Source: Ramazzottius varieornatus (taxonomy: Eukaryota; Tardigrada; Eutardigrada; Parachela; Ramazzottiidae). Taken from it: DNA of 64,000 nucleotides. Location of the stretch: contig BDGG01000003.1 in NCBI GenBank assembly GCA_001949185.1, forward strand, positions 553,612 to 617,611, in the 5' to 3' direction. The position numbers and the translations under genes are program-made. This document shows, in pieces, positions 35,007 through 46,391 of this stretch (position 1 is the stretch's first letter; each line of letters starts with the position of its first letter). The notes beneath the pieces are model-generated. The model saw nothing but the letters and a program-made list of their open reading frames with translations. It was not told the origin of the DNA and did not search any database.

Positions 35007-36290
35007 AGTCGCCGAAAATAATGGATAGCGGAACGATGTGAGAAAGTTATGGGGAGGCCGCGTGGAATGGAACGCTGTAACTAGAACTCTCAGAATGATG
35101 CTTCCGGGTACGATTGCACTATCGTCCGAAACTGACTTTTCCGATAGTGAATGCTAACGCTTTTCTGCGCACGTTTTTTGTCCAAAACTACTGTGCAAAC
35201 AGACTTTCTACTGACCTGCAGAAGCAGAAAGTACTGCTACTAAGTGGATAAAACCCGCTATATCCTTTCGAAGGACCGGCACAACAGGATCATCTTCATA
35301 CAGAACGTGAATTTACTCATACTAATTACGAATTACTAACTACGCTTGCACAGCGAGAACTCACACCAGTCTTCGTCCTCAGTAATTACCGTTCCTTCCT
35401 TGACAGGTTCCCCAGCCTTAAACTTCCACAAGCGGAGTAGGGTTGACGAAGTGTGTTGAGATTTTTTTTCATGACGCCAGAGAAGGCAACTCGAGCGATG
35501 TACTGTGAGGGAACAATGTAGTTCACCAAACGGTAAACCAGCCGGCCTTTGACAGTCCTCATTTCGTATTCCGCGATAGCAGATTCATAGTTGTTTTTCT
35601 ACAGTAAGGTCCGGCATCATATCGGTCAGTTTCAATCTACAACGGCAGTATCATTCTCAAAGATCCCGTGTCAAGGGTCAGCGCAGGGTCCCAAACACTT
35701 CAGTGGGCGAGATTGTTGAGGGCAGGGTCCAGAACCCCAGGTGAGAAGTCCTGTGGCTAGTCCAGCAATCAACTTGCTCTTGATCTACTAGCCACAAGAC
35801 TTCTCACGTGGGGTCCTGGACCGCTACCCTCAACAATCTCGCCCACTGAAGACTTTAAGATCTCGCGCTTACCTCTGGGCAGTGATGAGCTGCTGAATAT
35901 GGCCTTGCTGGAGCGTGACGCACGAGCTCAAGCGGTTGATTGATTGCGTTCCGGTGACAAGTACTGTAGGCAAGGCGATATGGCCTCGCACGTCATATGT
36001 GTAGGTAACTGTGACATATGTGTATGTCACACAGTGTTATTTTACTATGACTTTTGGGATTCTAATTCTCGTGGAATTGTCTATTACCTCGTAGAATTGT
36101 CTATTATCTATTAATTTTACTTATGTTAGCAGCAGCAATTAAATTATTTTTTTACATTCACATTTAATTGAGTTTGACTTCAAATTTGTACATACAATCT
36201 CAAAAAAAAACAAAAACGCAAGCCAATTTGCAAGAGCAGAAAGAGGCCCGGTAGAACCAGACTCCAAAACAATGAAACAATACAAATCAC
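35007..36290. other. Intergenic, with an inverted repeat
   Basis: No gene recognised. It contains the 35.7-kb inverted repeat and an AT-rich part (36050-36200) that runs into the 3' end of the retrotransposon on the minus strand. Confidence 0.4.
35698..35851. repeat. Inverted repeat, about 63-bp arms
   Basis: The left arm 35698-35760 and right arm 35788-35851 are inverted copies with a few mismatches (outer CTTCAGTGGGCGAGATTG against CAATCTCGCCCACTGAAG; inner CCTGTGGCTAG against CTAGCCACAAG), separated by 27 bases. This is the form of a foldback MITE. No target duplication is obvious. Confidence 0.75.
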
Positions 36291-36962
36291 CTAAAAATCT
36301 CGGTTATTGACATCGACAATATAATAGATCTCCTCCAAACCTCTATGACTAGAAAAGGTTCCGAAAACAGAGGCAGCTTTGCCACGTTGAATATCTGTAC
36401 TAAGCTTTTGCTTCAAAAACGAGAGAGATCTTGTTTCGCCGGTGGCTTCTGCTATTCTTTTGCCTATCTGCTGGATAAGGCTGGATGCTTCGTTCCCGAA
36501 AGGACCGAAAGTTTCGAACGCTACTGGACAGAACAGGTAGCGACCATCCAGCTCGCGGTACTTGTGTCTCTTGAGCTCTTCCGCCTTGTTGGCGGCATAA
36601 CCAAGCTGCCCCGCTGATCCTCGCAGGTATGTTTCTGCAAGAGTGTCAACACAGGTTACATCCCAGACAAGAGCCTTACCTTGTTGCCACGGGATGAGCG
36701 TCAGTCCGTCAGGTCGTTTCTGGTCGTCCCTGAGGATCCCGTTGGGCTCAAGGACGTTCGGGACTTTACAGCTGATGAGGGCACGGTGGAGGGAGTCGTT
36801 CAGAGCGGAATGTCGAGAATGACGTCTGACACTCAACTGACAAGACCAGCCGTGGCGCCCCAGCTCGTCGAAAAGTTTTTTGCAACGACAAACATGGGGC
36901 GCACAAAGCCTAGCCCCAAGACGCAAACCAACTGAGATGCGAAACGAGTTTTCGTCCAGCAA
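36291..36962 (-). pseudogene. Restriction-like endonuclease domain of the retrotransposon
   Basis: A 223-codon segment. It begins with a Cys/His cluster (LCAPHVCRC through HGWSC and RRHSRHSALND), the zinc-knuckle-like element that precedes the endonuclease in R2-like proteins. The PD-(D/E)XK core follows: KRPDGLTLIPWQQGKALVWD then VTCVDTLAETY, with the RPDG and WDVT motifs. The domain itself is intact and ends at a normal stop, but it is cut off from the polymerase by a frame change and a TAA between 37084 and 36963. Confidence 0.85.
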
Positions 36963-37083
36963 ATTATCTAAAACAGAAATGGGTAACGCTTTAAGCCATG
37001 CTACTTAGTCCGTAGCTGATACGGCAACTAGTCTGGCTCTTTCTGCTTGGGAACTAGCATCCAGAAGGGTTTGGTAGTGCTGG

Positions 37084-38470
37084 TCAACTATCGGGATGTC
37101 CCACGCCTTCTGCGCTGATCGGAGAGTGAGAATGGGAGGCTGTGCGAAACTTTCTTCCTGCCAGAGGTTTATCGCTGGCGGTACTATTCACGTCGACTTG
37201 AGGATAGATCTGTTTCATCAGATCGAAAGCCGAGTGAACGGAAGCCAAAAAGGCCGGGAGAGCCAGTTCATCGACGCGTCTGATTCCCAGAACGCCCCTA
37301 CTGACGGGAAGGCTTGACTGCCGCCAGACCGTGTCGTCCATTGCGATGTTGGCGATTTTACCTGCACATTTCCGGATGGTCTCATCAAAAGCTTGAAGGG
37401 AAGGAAGGCAACTGAAAGTCGGGCTGCGACGAAGGATATACAATAGCTTAGGTAAACTAAGACAGTTCTTCAACAGAAACAAAGCTTGGTAGGCCGAGAT
37501 ATTTTGCAAGCGTGTAGTCATGAGCTCAGCTTGTTGGATCTTTTTCTCTAGGACCGGAGGGATCGCTTCGGGGAAGACTGGAGCTCCAAGTATCGTTAGG
37601 GTCTCCTTGTCTGGAAATATTACGCCAGGGCAGAGGAGCTTCATTTTCTGGCGTGTAACTTGCTGTTGGGTAGGAGCACCTCCACAGACAACAAACTCAC
37701 ATTTGGACGTATTGAGCTCGAGGCCCAGAGAAGCGCCGATCTCCACAATGGTCTGGAAGTCCCTACTTACCAGTTCGAAGTCTCCACCAAGCGTGGCATC
37801 GTCAAAATACCATTGAAGGGCGACTGAAGTGACTTGAACAGGTTCCGGGTCAGAAGACAGAACAACAATGGCCCTAGGGTGTCTCCCTGTTGAACCCCCC
37901 GGGCGGAAGGGATGACGTGCTCGCCGTAGATGAGATTTGCTGGCGATCTGTACATCCGAAAAATAAAAGGATAAATCTCGGGAAGGAACTTCTGGGCCTC
38001 CTCGAGTAGCCTGTCTCTGTGAACAGAATTGAAAGCTTCCCTGAAGGTCCAGTTTCAGCAAAGTTTGGCAGCCTGTCTGGCCTGAGAGGAAAGCTCTAGT
38101 GGAACGTACTGCTGCTTCGGCGCCGCCTCTAGTGTCATAGCCGAGCTGTTGGGGTCGTACAAGCTTACCTGTGGCTTCCATCACTCGTTTACTGACGATC
38201 TTTCCCCCTAAACGCCGAAGAGTGTTACCGATCGCAATGGGCCTTATTCCCTCTGTCTTCTTCAGCAGAGCGATCAGCGAGGCACCATACAAGGCAGGGC
38301 AGACATCTTCTGGTACATTGCCATCCAGCATCAAGCCGACCGGCAAGTGCTTGCGCCAGCTGTAGCGACATGGGATCCCTCAGACCCCCTAACAAGTCTT
38401 TCAGGTGCTGAGGAAGAAGACCATCAGGACCCCCAGCTGAGTCACAGGGGAAACTGCTTACAGCTGACAT
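37084..38470 (-). pseudogene. Reverse transcriptase domain of the retrotransposon
   Basis: Family marks in order: SAGGPDGLLPQHLKDLL, IRPIAIGNTLRRLGGKI, LGYDTRGGAEAAVRS, LLKLDLQ, GVQQGDTLGPLLF and the catalytic YFDDATLGG (YxDD). They do not all share a frame. From about 38045 to 37830 the conserved frame (RMYRSPANLIYGEHVIP, GVQQGDTLGPLLF) is displaced relative to both flanks, so one insertion and one deletion compensate each other and leave a 420-codon frame whose middle is nonsense. Another frame change lies near 38340. Confidence 0.85.
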
Positions 38471-38476
38471 TAATTT

Positions 38477-39181
38477 CTACGTGGTGACTGGTGGCGAGGG
38501 AGGACCAAAGCACTCTTTCGAGGGGAAATGGGCATCTGGATGTTCGGGGGGATGGTTTTTTCGTAGCTCTTCCAGAGTCTTTGTTGACATAGGGTCTATC
38601 ACATCTTCGGAGGCGAGGACCCTAACGGCACCGCTGATATCGCCACCGTTCAACTTCAGCTCCACTCTTCTCTTCATCTGCGAGTCTTCGTCGATCGTGT
38701 TCTTCCTCTGCTTTGTATTATTGGTTTGCGTTTTCGCAGTAGTATCCACCGCTGCAGCTGGCCTAGTGATGTTTCCTTTGACAAGAGTGGTAAACGACTT
38801 CTTCTTAGACGACCGCTCTGGAAGTTTGAAAGCAACCGAGGGGAAAGTAAGTAGTTTCTGCCACTGTTCCACATTATTCTTCCTAAAACACTCTCTCACA
38901 ATATCGAGGAGGGCCGAAGCTGCAGTTATTCTCGCGCCACGTGGTATTCTTTTGATAGTCGGGACAGATCGTTTGACAGGATTGACGGATCGGTTTTCGT
39001 CGTCAGCTGCGGAGGACTGGCTAAGGATGACTGTTTGATCACGTAGCTTTCTCTGGGCTTCTTGGCATGGTCTTTTTCCTTGATGCTTGGTTAGGAATCC
39101 CTCTGAGGCAGCTAAGAAGCCACATAAGTCGCACCTCACTTTCAACTTTCCTTGAGATGCCATCGTGCCACAAAGAAACAT
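38477..39181 (-). pseudogene. N-terminal zinc-finger part of the retrotransposon protein
   Basis: A 234-codon frame. A zinc-finger-like motif lies near residues 16-40 (CDLCGF, 12 residues, HQGKRPC, a C2HC/C2H2 type used for target DNA binding in R2-like elements). The rest is polar and basic without other motifs. A single in-frame TAG separates it from the polymerase start (SAVSSFPCDSAGGPDG), which continues in the same frame, so the ancestral element had one long frame. Confidence 0.75.
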
Positions 39182-40599
39182 ACAGCAAGCAAAATATGCT
39201 CCACAAAATATCTGTCAGGTGAGGTGCGTAGGAAGCAATCTACGTGCAATTCGGGGGAACGCGTACGTTCACCTCGGAGTCATCTTCAAAAGGCCAGAGG
39301 GAGCAACTTTGTCGTTTCTAGTAGGGAAGTGGAGGCGAGCGTGAAGAATAATTGTGTTGCGTTTTCGACAATCCGAGCTTGTGTAGGTAGCTGATTGTTG
39401 AAACACCTGAAAAACTTCAAAGAGACCACTACGGTTCAGAAGAGAACCAATACTAATGTTACTTATTACATTCTAGACCTGCAGGAATTGATGACTGATT
39501 CTGCTGCGGGCGCCTTGAATGTCAACTCGGAGGACAAATGGGATGAGAAAGGAACCCGCGATGAAGATGGACGAATGGAGGAGGAACCCGAGGATGCAGA
39601 AGGAGAGTCCGGCCCGGAAGAAGACGAAATGGAACCGGAAGAAGCAGGAGGTTTCGATGAGGTGGCGAATGAAGACAAGGATGACGAGGACCAGCCAGAA
39701 GAAGACCATACGTAATTGTCACGCACACACTGAAGCAGAAACACCAGCAAAACGGAGTAAAACGAAGCGAAGATTATCAGAAAGAATGAGCATACAGACA
39801 GCGACAGAAGCAGGCAGTCAGGCGAGACGAGCGATGAAGGAAATGACGGGACGACTCAAAACTTCACTCTGACTTTCACCGCGTCCATTTTCTTTCTCCT
39901 GGTCATATTCCACAACGACAAAATAATCCACAAGCCTGGACATGTGGACGCAAAGATGGGAGAAATCAGCTGTCTTGTTTTCTGCAGCTGTTTTGGAAAA
40001 GATCTTACTAAACTAAACAAGGCGAGTATCAACCTCTGGAATCAGCAAGGGAGATTTGTTGTTCTGGCGAATGTGTAACCTGCGGAGTGCAATCGCAGCA
40101 CAATCGAGGACTTCTTCTCGCCTATCATACCTGAATTCATTCTATTACGGGGCGCCGGAAACTGGCATGTTTTACGCCATGCTGGCGCACTGTTAGCTCT
40201 TCAGTCGTTGAATTAATGCGCCGCTGCATAACAAAACGCACAATTCGGGGTGCGCGAAAACGAAACCATGTGATGCGTAGTTCGTTTTCCATAACCCGGT
40301 GCGCAAACTGAGCTTGTACGTAATACCTAGGATACGTTTCGCGGATGTTGCCTAATGTCAAACAGTAGAAACGACACAGGAAATACCATTTCAACCCCCT
40401 TTCCGCATTTCAGTCCCATTTTAATTGCAGTGTGGCCTACTTTTAATTATCTATTTTACTATCCCAATATCCAGCTAATTTACTATAAGTTCACTATATA
40501 GTGAAATCCGTCGGCTGGGTTTGACAATTTTAATTATGATAATAAACTTAAAAGAGCCGGTTTTCGGCCGTTTTCAATTATCTATTATAACATTAAAAT
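39182..40599. other. Intergenic with one doubtful acidic frame
   Basis: Apart from the acidic frame at 39395-39715, nothing gene-like is seen. The part from 40430 to 40599 is AT-rich, with repeated AATTATCTATT words. Confidence 0.35.
39395..39715 (+). CDS. Doubtful acidic protein fragment
   Basis: A frame of 106 codons that becomes extremely rich in Glu and Asp after a possible TTACATTCTAG acceptor at 39474 (EEEPEDAEGESGPEEDEMEP). An overlapping frame is equally open but very basic, as purine-rich repeats often give, so coding status is uncertain. No recognisable domain. Confidence 0.25.
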   Translation: MLKHLKNFKETTTVQKRTNTNVTYYILDLQELMTDSAAGALNVNSEDKWDEKGTRDEDGRMEEEPEDAEGESGPEEDEMEPEEAGGFDEVANEDKDDEDQPEEDHT

Positions 40600-41197
40600 T
40601 AGTGCTGGCACCCATACGGTATACCGATATCGTATCGAAATACGTCGAATCTTTGCGATAAAATATGCGGCAGATGTCGTATCGAAAATATCGATATGAA
40701 ACTCGTATCGAATAACGCAATAAAATATTTGGCAATATCGTATCGCACCATATCGATATACTTTCGATATATCGGTATTTTGCTGAATGGCAAACTCGCC
40801 AATGATATCTCGTTTACGGAAGATCATGGTTGATTTCAAAACTTGGCCCTGGGCCATGGTGTACCGAGCACACCCCACCCTATCGGTTCTGGTACTAATT
40901 CTGTCCAGGTTTCCATGTGTTTGAAGTCTTGGTGTAGTTACGTCTTTGCTGTATCTGACGCTTTCGATCTTAATAGTACTTTATGTAGAAATCGACTTCT
41001 TGAGTTTTTGGGCTTGAACCAGTGGACTTCCGAAAAACTAAAATTCCAGAAATATCGATACATCGAAAATACGGTAACGGGAAAATATCGTATCGAAATA
41101 TCGATATCGAATGAATATCGAAGACCGCGATAAAATATCCTCCGATATTGTATCGAAAAATATCGTATCGAATTTTATCGTATTTTTGCCAGCACTA
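40600..41197. mobile_element. hAT-type MITE with 8-bp target duplication
   Basis: A 598-bp element starting TAGTGCTGGCA and ending TGCCAGCACTA, with ATTAAAAT directly repeated on both sides (40592-40599 and 41198-41205). An 8-bp duplication and a YAGNG-type end are the hAT signature. The two outer parts (about 200 bp each) are packed with CGATATCGTATCGAAA-like words in opposite orientation; the central 200 bp is unique. No transposase. Confidence 0.92.
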
Positions 41198-41625
41198 ATT
41201 AAAATAGCACCGATATCACAGAGTTTGTAATGCAATGTCATTTACACTATTTACAGAGAAACTCAAAACAAGCTTTTCGTTCAATTAAGGAACGAGAACA
41301 ACGGAAGAACAAAGACCACACGGACAACAGCAGTAAAAAGCTGCAGCAACCGTTTTGAATCGAGTTACTTCTCAGTGAAAGTCTGAGCGGCGTACGCAGC
41401 ACTAACCTACATGGTGTAGTTTGCGGATGACTCAGCAAACAGCATTTCTTGCTTGAGGGTTTTGGCAAGCCATGTCAAAGTGCAGGCCGTATTTAGCAGC
41501 TCTTCGGTCTTCACTGCTGGCAGCTGGAAAATTTCAGTTTTGCCAATTGCCATCCCCCTCTGGTTTTGGAATCCTGCTTGTTTTCAAGGACGGTTTCTGT
41601 GTCTGCTCCGTGCGATTCTGGAATT

Positions 41626-43725
41626 ATGGCCGCCTTTTCCGATCAGGCATTCAAGACCAGGCTAAAGGATCTGAACCAGACGCAGCAGAGTATCCAGACG
41701 ATCTCACTATGGGCCATTCACCACCGGAAACACTGCAACAGAGTCGTGGCCATCTGGATGGACCAGCTACGTGAAGGTACGGCAGATTGTCCTCTTATCG
41801 CTCATTGCCATGCTCCAGAGTTTCTGTTTGTAGCGAAAGATGCCGCACAAAAGTTGACACTGCTGTACTTCGCTAACGATGTGATACAGAATATGCGTAA
41901 AAAGGGCACGGAATATCAGAGTGACTTCAAGGCAGTCATGCTCGAAGCATTCGACAACGCGGCCACTGCAGCTCGCCTGTAAGCAACTGCCTCTGCCTTT
42001 CTGGTCTTGATTCCCTTCCACATGTTTCTTTTAGTACCTCCAACGATAAAATCATCAAGAGCCTAGGACGCTTGGTTGTAGTATGGCGAGAACGGAGCAT
42101 CTTTGATGAAGCATTCCTCACAAAACTGGAGCAAGGCTTAGGTAAGACCCCTGGCCGTGTTCGGCACAGATCTGATCTGGTATTTCGTGTCAGGGTTGTG
42201 CCGAGTCACTTCTGGACCGTCAAGGCCGTGCCGAAGTTCCCTTAATTCCGGGCGAATTGATTGGGCATTGATTGACTTCAACGGGATGTCCGAACTGATA
42301 GCTGTCTCTCTTCCTTCAGAAACGATTCCAGCTGCAGAAGCTGCGCCACAAAAGACAGCAGCTTCGCTAGCTGCAACTTCGGCAACGAGATCTTTCACAG
42401 TTCCTCCCGTTTCGCCATCGGTCACTCCGAAGACGCCAACAATGGACAATGGAGGAGAGTCCATGCCCAAACGCCTCAAAATTAATTCCGCGGACTTCCA
42501 AGCGTTTTCCGGTAAGTCCAAGCCCGAGGCAGCGAAAACTGCCCACGTTCCCACTTCTGACGACGAGGAATACGAGGAAGTCCCGTTTGTCAACGGCGAA
42601 ACACAAGCCCCAAAGGTAACGTACGAAACATGCAATTCGTCGTATGTGGCGCATGACATCACCTACAGCAAGGATTTTTTACGCTTCCGCTGTGGAATCA
42701 GCGTCACTTGATACTAGTGCGATTTCCAAGCCTCATCTGCATGATTTTTCTTTTCGCAGTTGGAAACTTTGCTGAGGCTCGTCCAGAAACTCCAGTCCGC
42801 ACCTTCGGCCAACGCAGCCATCAGGTCAAAAATTGCAGAATTGCCTGCTGTGATAACTGATCCAGCAGCCATCGATAGAATCTCAGGTTACTTTGTTCTT
42901 CTATTGTTTACCATTATTCCGAGCAGTTCTGCTTTTTTGTTTATTTCAGTCATTTTCTGGTCATGACGGAATTACTTACCAGATACTTTTCTCCCTGATA
43001 GATCGACAAGAAATAGACAGGCTGATCGGAGTAGCAAAGGAAGGTCTTCAGATGGTTGTGGAGTACAACAAGGAACTAAACCAGGAACTGCTGGACCGGC
43101 AAGCCGTGGCGAGTGAGCTGGCTCGTCAGCTGGCGTACCATCGCAAAATCATCGATGATAAAGAAAGACTTCGTGAAGTATGTAAAGATCGGCAAGAACT
43201 TTTCTTCAGCTTGATTTCTGTAGCTTCGCGCGCTTTTGTCACTTTGACCGTCTTTGAAAGCTACAACTTGTTTTGCTGTGGAAAAGAAGCCACTTTCACC
43301 CGTCACTTTACCGCTTGCAAAATAAAAATGCTGCAGGTTGTACCGATAGACAGATTATGGTATAGCTTGTGCCGTAGGAAAGCTCAGATATGGCGAAGTG
43401 GTCTCGAGAATGAAAGCTCGCTAAAATGAACGAGAACATTCCGAAATATTGCTTGGGAGAGATCAGAAAGTTGACTGATTGGAAAATTAGACAAAACGTG
43501 CTTCAGTAAGACTACAGTAAAATAAACTAGGAACGTGAGCTCACAGAACTAATCTTTGTCTTTTCGTAGGACTTGGCAAATCAGATCTCGCAACGCCGGG
43601 CCTTTCGTGATAAGCTGGCCATTCATGTCGACAGCCTGCCGGACATGACAGGCACTTCCTCGTTCGGAAACAGCTACTCACGCAGTCCGAAGAGCTCCAC
43701 AAACAAGAATGGATCAGCGAAATAG
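41626..43725 (+). CDS. RPRD1: RPRD1-type CTD-interacting protein
   Basis: The family binds the phosphorylated C-terminal repeat of RNA polymerase II through an N-terminal CID domain and recruits CTD phosphatase activity. Seven exons (41626-41776, 41834-41978, 42035-42141, 42320-42615, 42760-42886, 43002-43177, 43570-43725) join with agreeing phases to 1158 bases, 385 residues. The CID covers about residues 1-130 (SIQTISLWAIHHRKHCNRVV, KLTLLYFANDVIQN, SLGRLVVVWRERSIFDEAFL). A Ser/Pro/Thr-rich linker in exon 4 includes PKRLKINS, a possible nuclear signal. The C-terminal part (IDRLIGVAKEGLQMVVEYNK onward) is the helical dimerisation region. The ATG was chosen at MAAFSDQAF, the family start. It is about 60-70 residues longer than the vertebrate protein because of the linker. 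An AATAAA near 43947 suits its 3' end. It is convergent with DNAJC3. Confidence 0.95.
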
Positions 43726-44298
43726 ACGGAGATTGTTGCTGGAAATTCGTTTGGTTTATTTTGTTATTCCTACCTTCAGTATACCTTTAGTCCGCAGATT
43801 CATTTTGTAACTCACGTGGATCCGCTTCGATAGTTTTCACTGCTTTATCACGATGTAATTTTTTGCCCGCCGAGAGTTCCCACTGTCATGAACAATTCTG
43901 ACATTCTATTCGTTCTTCCCTATGAATTTTGTTCGCCAGAACTATCAATAAACATAATAGCACTGGACTGAGTTGACATCAACAGATCGAGCCGGGCAGA
44001 GCAAGTTTCGCCGTCAGGGCCGTGCCACAGCAAAATCGGAGACTGTTGTTTTTCCTTCGGAATTCCATGTTCTGTTTCCTGTTCTTCATTCTCACTCGTT
44101 TGTTTCAAGTAAAGGAAATAACGAAACGCTAACAGACAACCTTCAAATAAATACACATTCAAAATCAACAAGCTCCATGAGCCTGAGGTTTCAAAAACAA
44201 ACGGGGAGAAATCCAAAATACTTTATCGACTAAACGTATCACCATTTAGTTTTTCTTGCGACTCACAAAAAAGGCTCCATGCGGATTAAAAATATGAG
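43726..44298. other. 3' regions of two convergent genes
   Basis: This holds the RPRD1 3'UTR, with AATAAA near 43947 and 44147 on the plus strand, and the DNAJC3 3'UTR on the minus strand. No gene seen. Confidence 0.6.
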
Positions 44299-46391
44299 CT
44301 ACATTTTAAAATGGAAGGTGAAAGGTTGGCCTTGTCCTTGGCCAAAAGGATTGAAGCCTTGTCCAAAGGGATGAAAGGGATTACCGCCTCTTGACTGCGC
44401 TTCCGGGTCCAACGGATCTTCACCAGCATCGTACTTCGCTCTCTTCTCGGAATCAGTTAGGACTTCCATGGCGGCTGCGATGTCCATAAACTTTTTCTGA
44501 GCTTGCTCTTTCTCCTGCGGGTCCGAGAAACGATCGGGATGCCACTGCTTGGCTAACTTCCGGTAAGCTTTGGTTATCGTCTTCTCGTCAGCATTCCTAT
44601 ACGAGATCCCAAAACAAATTGATCAGGAACTGTCAGAATCCCAGTCCGAGGAATGTTTTTCATGATCGAAAAGATGATTACTGCAAGAAAATAATTCTTG
44701 AATTTCTAGAACCTTTTTACGCCGAGGATTTTATAGTAATCTCTTCTTTGGGACTGTTTCTGTAATCTTTTGGCTTTCTCCATTCCTTCGTGTGCTCTCC
44801 TGTTCTCACCATCGTGCGTCATTGCTTCTTGAAAATCTCGGACAGCTGCAACAATAAAAAAAACGATATCTCCATTGAACTTCGACCAATCTTCAAATTC
44901 ACTTCCGATTGCTTCTCACCGTCATCGTACTCTTCGTTGAGAATGTGGGCTTCCGCTCTGTTGATAAGGGCTTCGCTGTTCTCCGGTTCCAACTGAAGAA
45001 GCTTCGAGCAAACTTTCACCCCCCGAATCCCATCGGACTTCGAAGCGCAAAGGCAGAGCCGACGGTTGATGTCGCGGTTGATGGCTTCGTTGGAGGGATC
45101 GATGGTCAGGGTCGTGTCGCACCTCTGGACACACTCGGCATACTTGCTATTGCTGATGTCCTCTTGGATACCCTGAAGTTGTTTCACCAGTTTACGCAGG
45201 AGAGTGTAGTGCTTCTTGCATTTGGAATGGTCCGTATCGAGCTTCAGACATTCCCGAATGGCGTTCAGGGATTCTTCCGCTTCACCGAATTTATACAACG
45301 CCTAAAAAATTACCAGAAAACAGAATTAACAATAAAAAACAGTAATTTCCTCCACACGAGCTTTTCATCATGAGAGCTACAGTAGCTGTTGCTTACCATG
45401 CTCAAGAGGTAATGCGGCTCGGTTTGTTCAGCCTGCAGTTTAGCCACTTGGCGGAGATCGTTTAGCGAATCCGGCATATCGCCCAGTAATTCGAAGCCCT
45501 GTGCGCGCTGCTTTCTGGTATGGACATCTGATGGACAGATCTGCGACACAGAAAAAGTTCAGAACTTCGTCGAAAGCGCTTTTATCATTGGAAGAGAAAC
45601 TTCCACACAAACCTCCAGGACTTTGGTGAAGTGTTCGACCGCGACATGATAGTCTCCGCTGATCAAAGCTTCCCGACCGCGTTCTAGTTCTTCTTTCACG
45701 TGTTCGAGCAGCTCAACTTGAATGTGAATCTCGTGGTTATTCGGGTCTTTCGAAAGCTTCAAGGAAATGCGAGGCAAAAATCACGGAAAATGATGTCAAA
45801 ATCGTAGAAGGAATTTGCAACTTACGATAAACTCGTATTCTTTCAACGCGTCTTCCAGCTGTCCCTGTTTCAGCAAAATATTCGCCCGCTGGGTTCTCGC
45901 CTACAGAGGACACTGATTTACCTTTCACAACCAAGCGGACTAGCTGAAGACCAAAAGAGATTTCTTACGAGTACGAAGTCTGGTTTGAGCTCGATGACGC
46001 GTTCCATGTCATGCAGTGCACTCTTCGCTCTTCCCAGCGCCAAATAAACTGTCGCCCGACGGAAATAGGCCATGTAATTATCGGGATCTCCATCTAAAAG
46101 ACATGAACCACGATCAAGACCAGTCAGAAAAATATGAAACTTGGGACTATTACCGATAGCGGCGTGATAATGCGACAAAGCGTCAGCCAGTTGTCCCTTC
46201 GCTAAGAACGTCTTGGCCATATTCAGATGATTCTCCACTTCGGCCTTTGTGATGGCCACTGCAAAAACACATGCATAATAGTCTTGTGAGTCAGAGGAAA
46301 GACAAATGGAAGACTCACGGATAAGATGCATGTCCAAGGCAGCCCATATTATCCACAGGAAGTAAAATTTCGAAGCGACGTGGCGCGACAT
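44299..46391 (-). CDS. DNAJC3: DNAJC3 / p58IPK, ER co-chaperone
   Basis: An ER-luminal co-chaperone of BiP that binds unfolded clients through TPR repeats and stimulates BiP ATPase through its J domain. Nine exons (46391-46319, 46258-46154, 46093-45969, 45900-45826, 45756-45613, 45540-45397, 45301-44920, 44845-44713, 44596-44299) join with agreeing phases to 1479 bases, 492 residues, against 504 in human. Residues 1-24 are a signal peptide (FYFLWIIWAALDMHL). TPRs begin at VENHLNMAKTFLAKGQLADA and continue through exon 7. The J domain has RRDYYKILGVKRN, AYRKLAKQWHPDRF with the catalytic HPD, then FMDIAAAMEVLTD and GEDPLDPEAQ. The Phe/Gly end NPFGQGQGQPFTFHFKM matches the family's C-terminus. 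There is no KDEL, as in the human protein. The exon 5 donor (GTTTGT) and exon 8 donor (GTTCTA) are weak. Confidence 0.96.

Larger units (their letters stand above)
36291..39181 (-). mobile_element. Dead non-LTR retrotransposon, REL-type (R2/NeSL-like)
   Basis: The order zinc finger, reverse transcriptase, Cys/His cluster, restriction-like endonuclease on one strand is that of the older REL-type non-LTR retrotransposons (R2, NeSL, R4, Hero group). Frames are broken: an in-frame TAG separates the N-terminal part from the polymerase, a frame change lies at the start of the polymerase, a pair of compensating frame changes lies inside it, and another frame change plus a TAA lies before the endonuclease. 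No poly-A tail or target duplication was identified, so the ends given are those of the coding remnant. The exact clade needs a tree. Confidence 0.85.

Noticed and set aside
39519-39872. Very basic frame overlapping the acidic one
   Set aside because: Purine-rich repeats open several frames at once; neither has convincing splice context, so I kept only the acidic one at low confidence.
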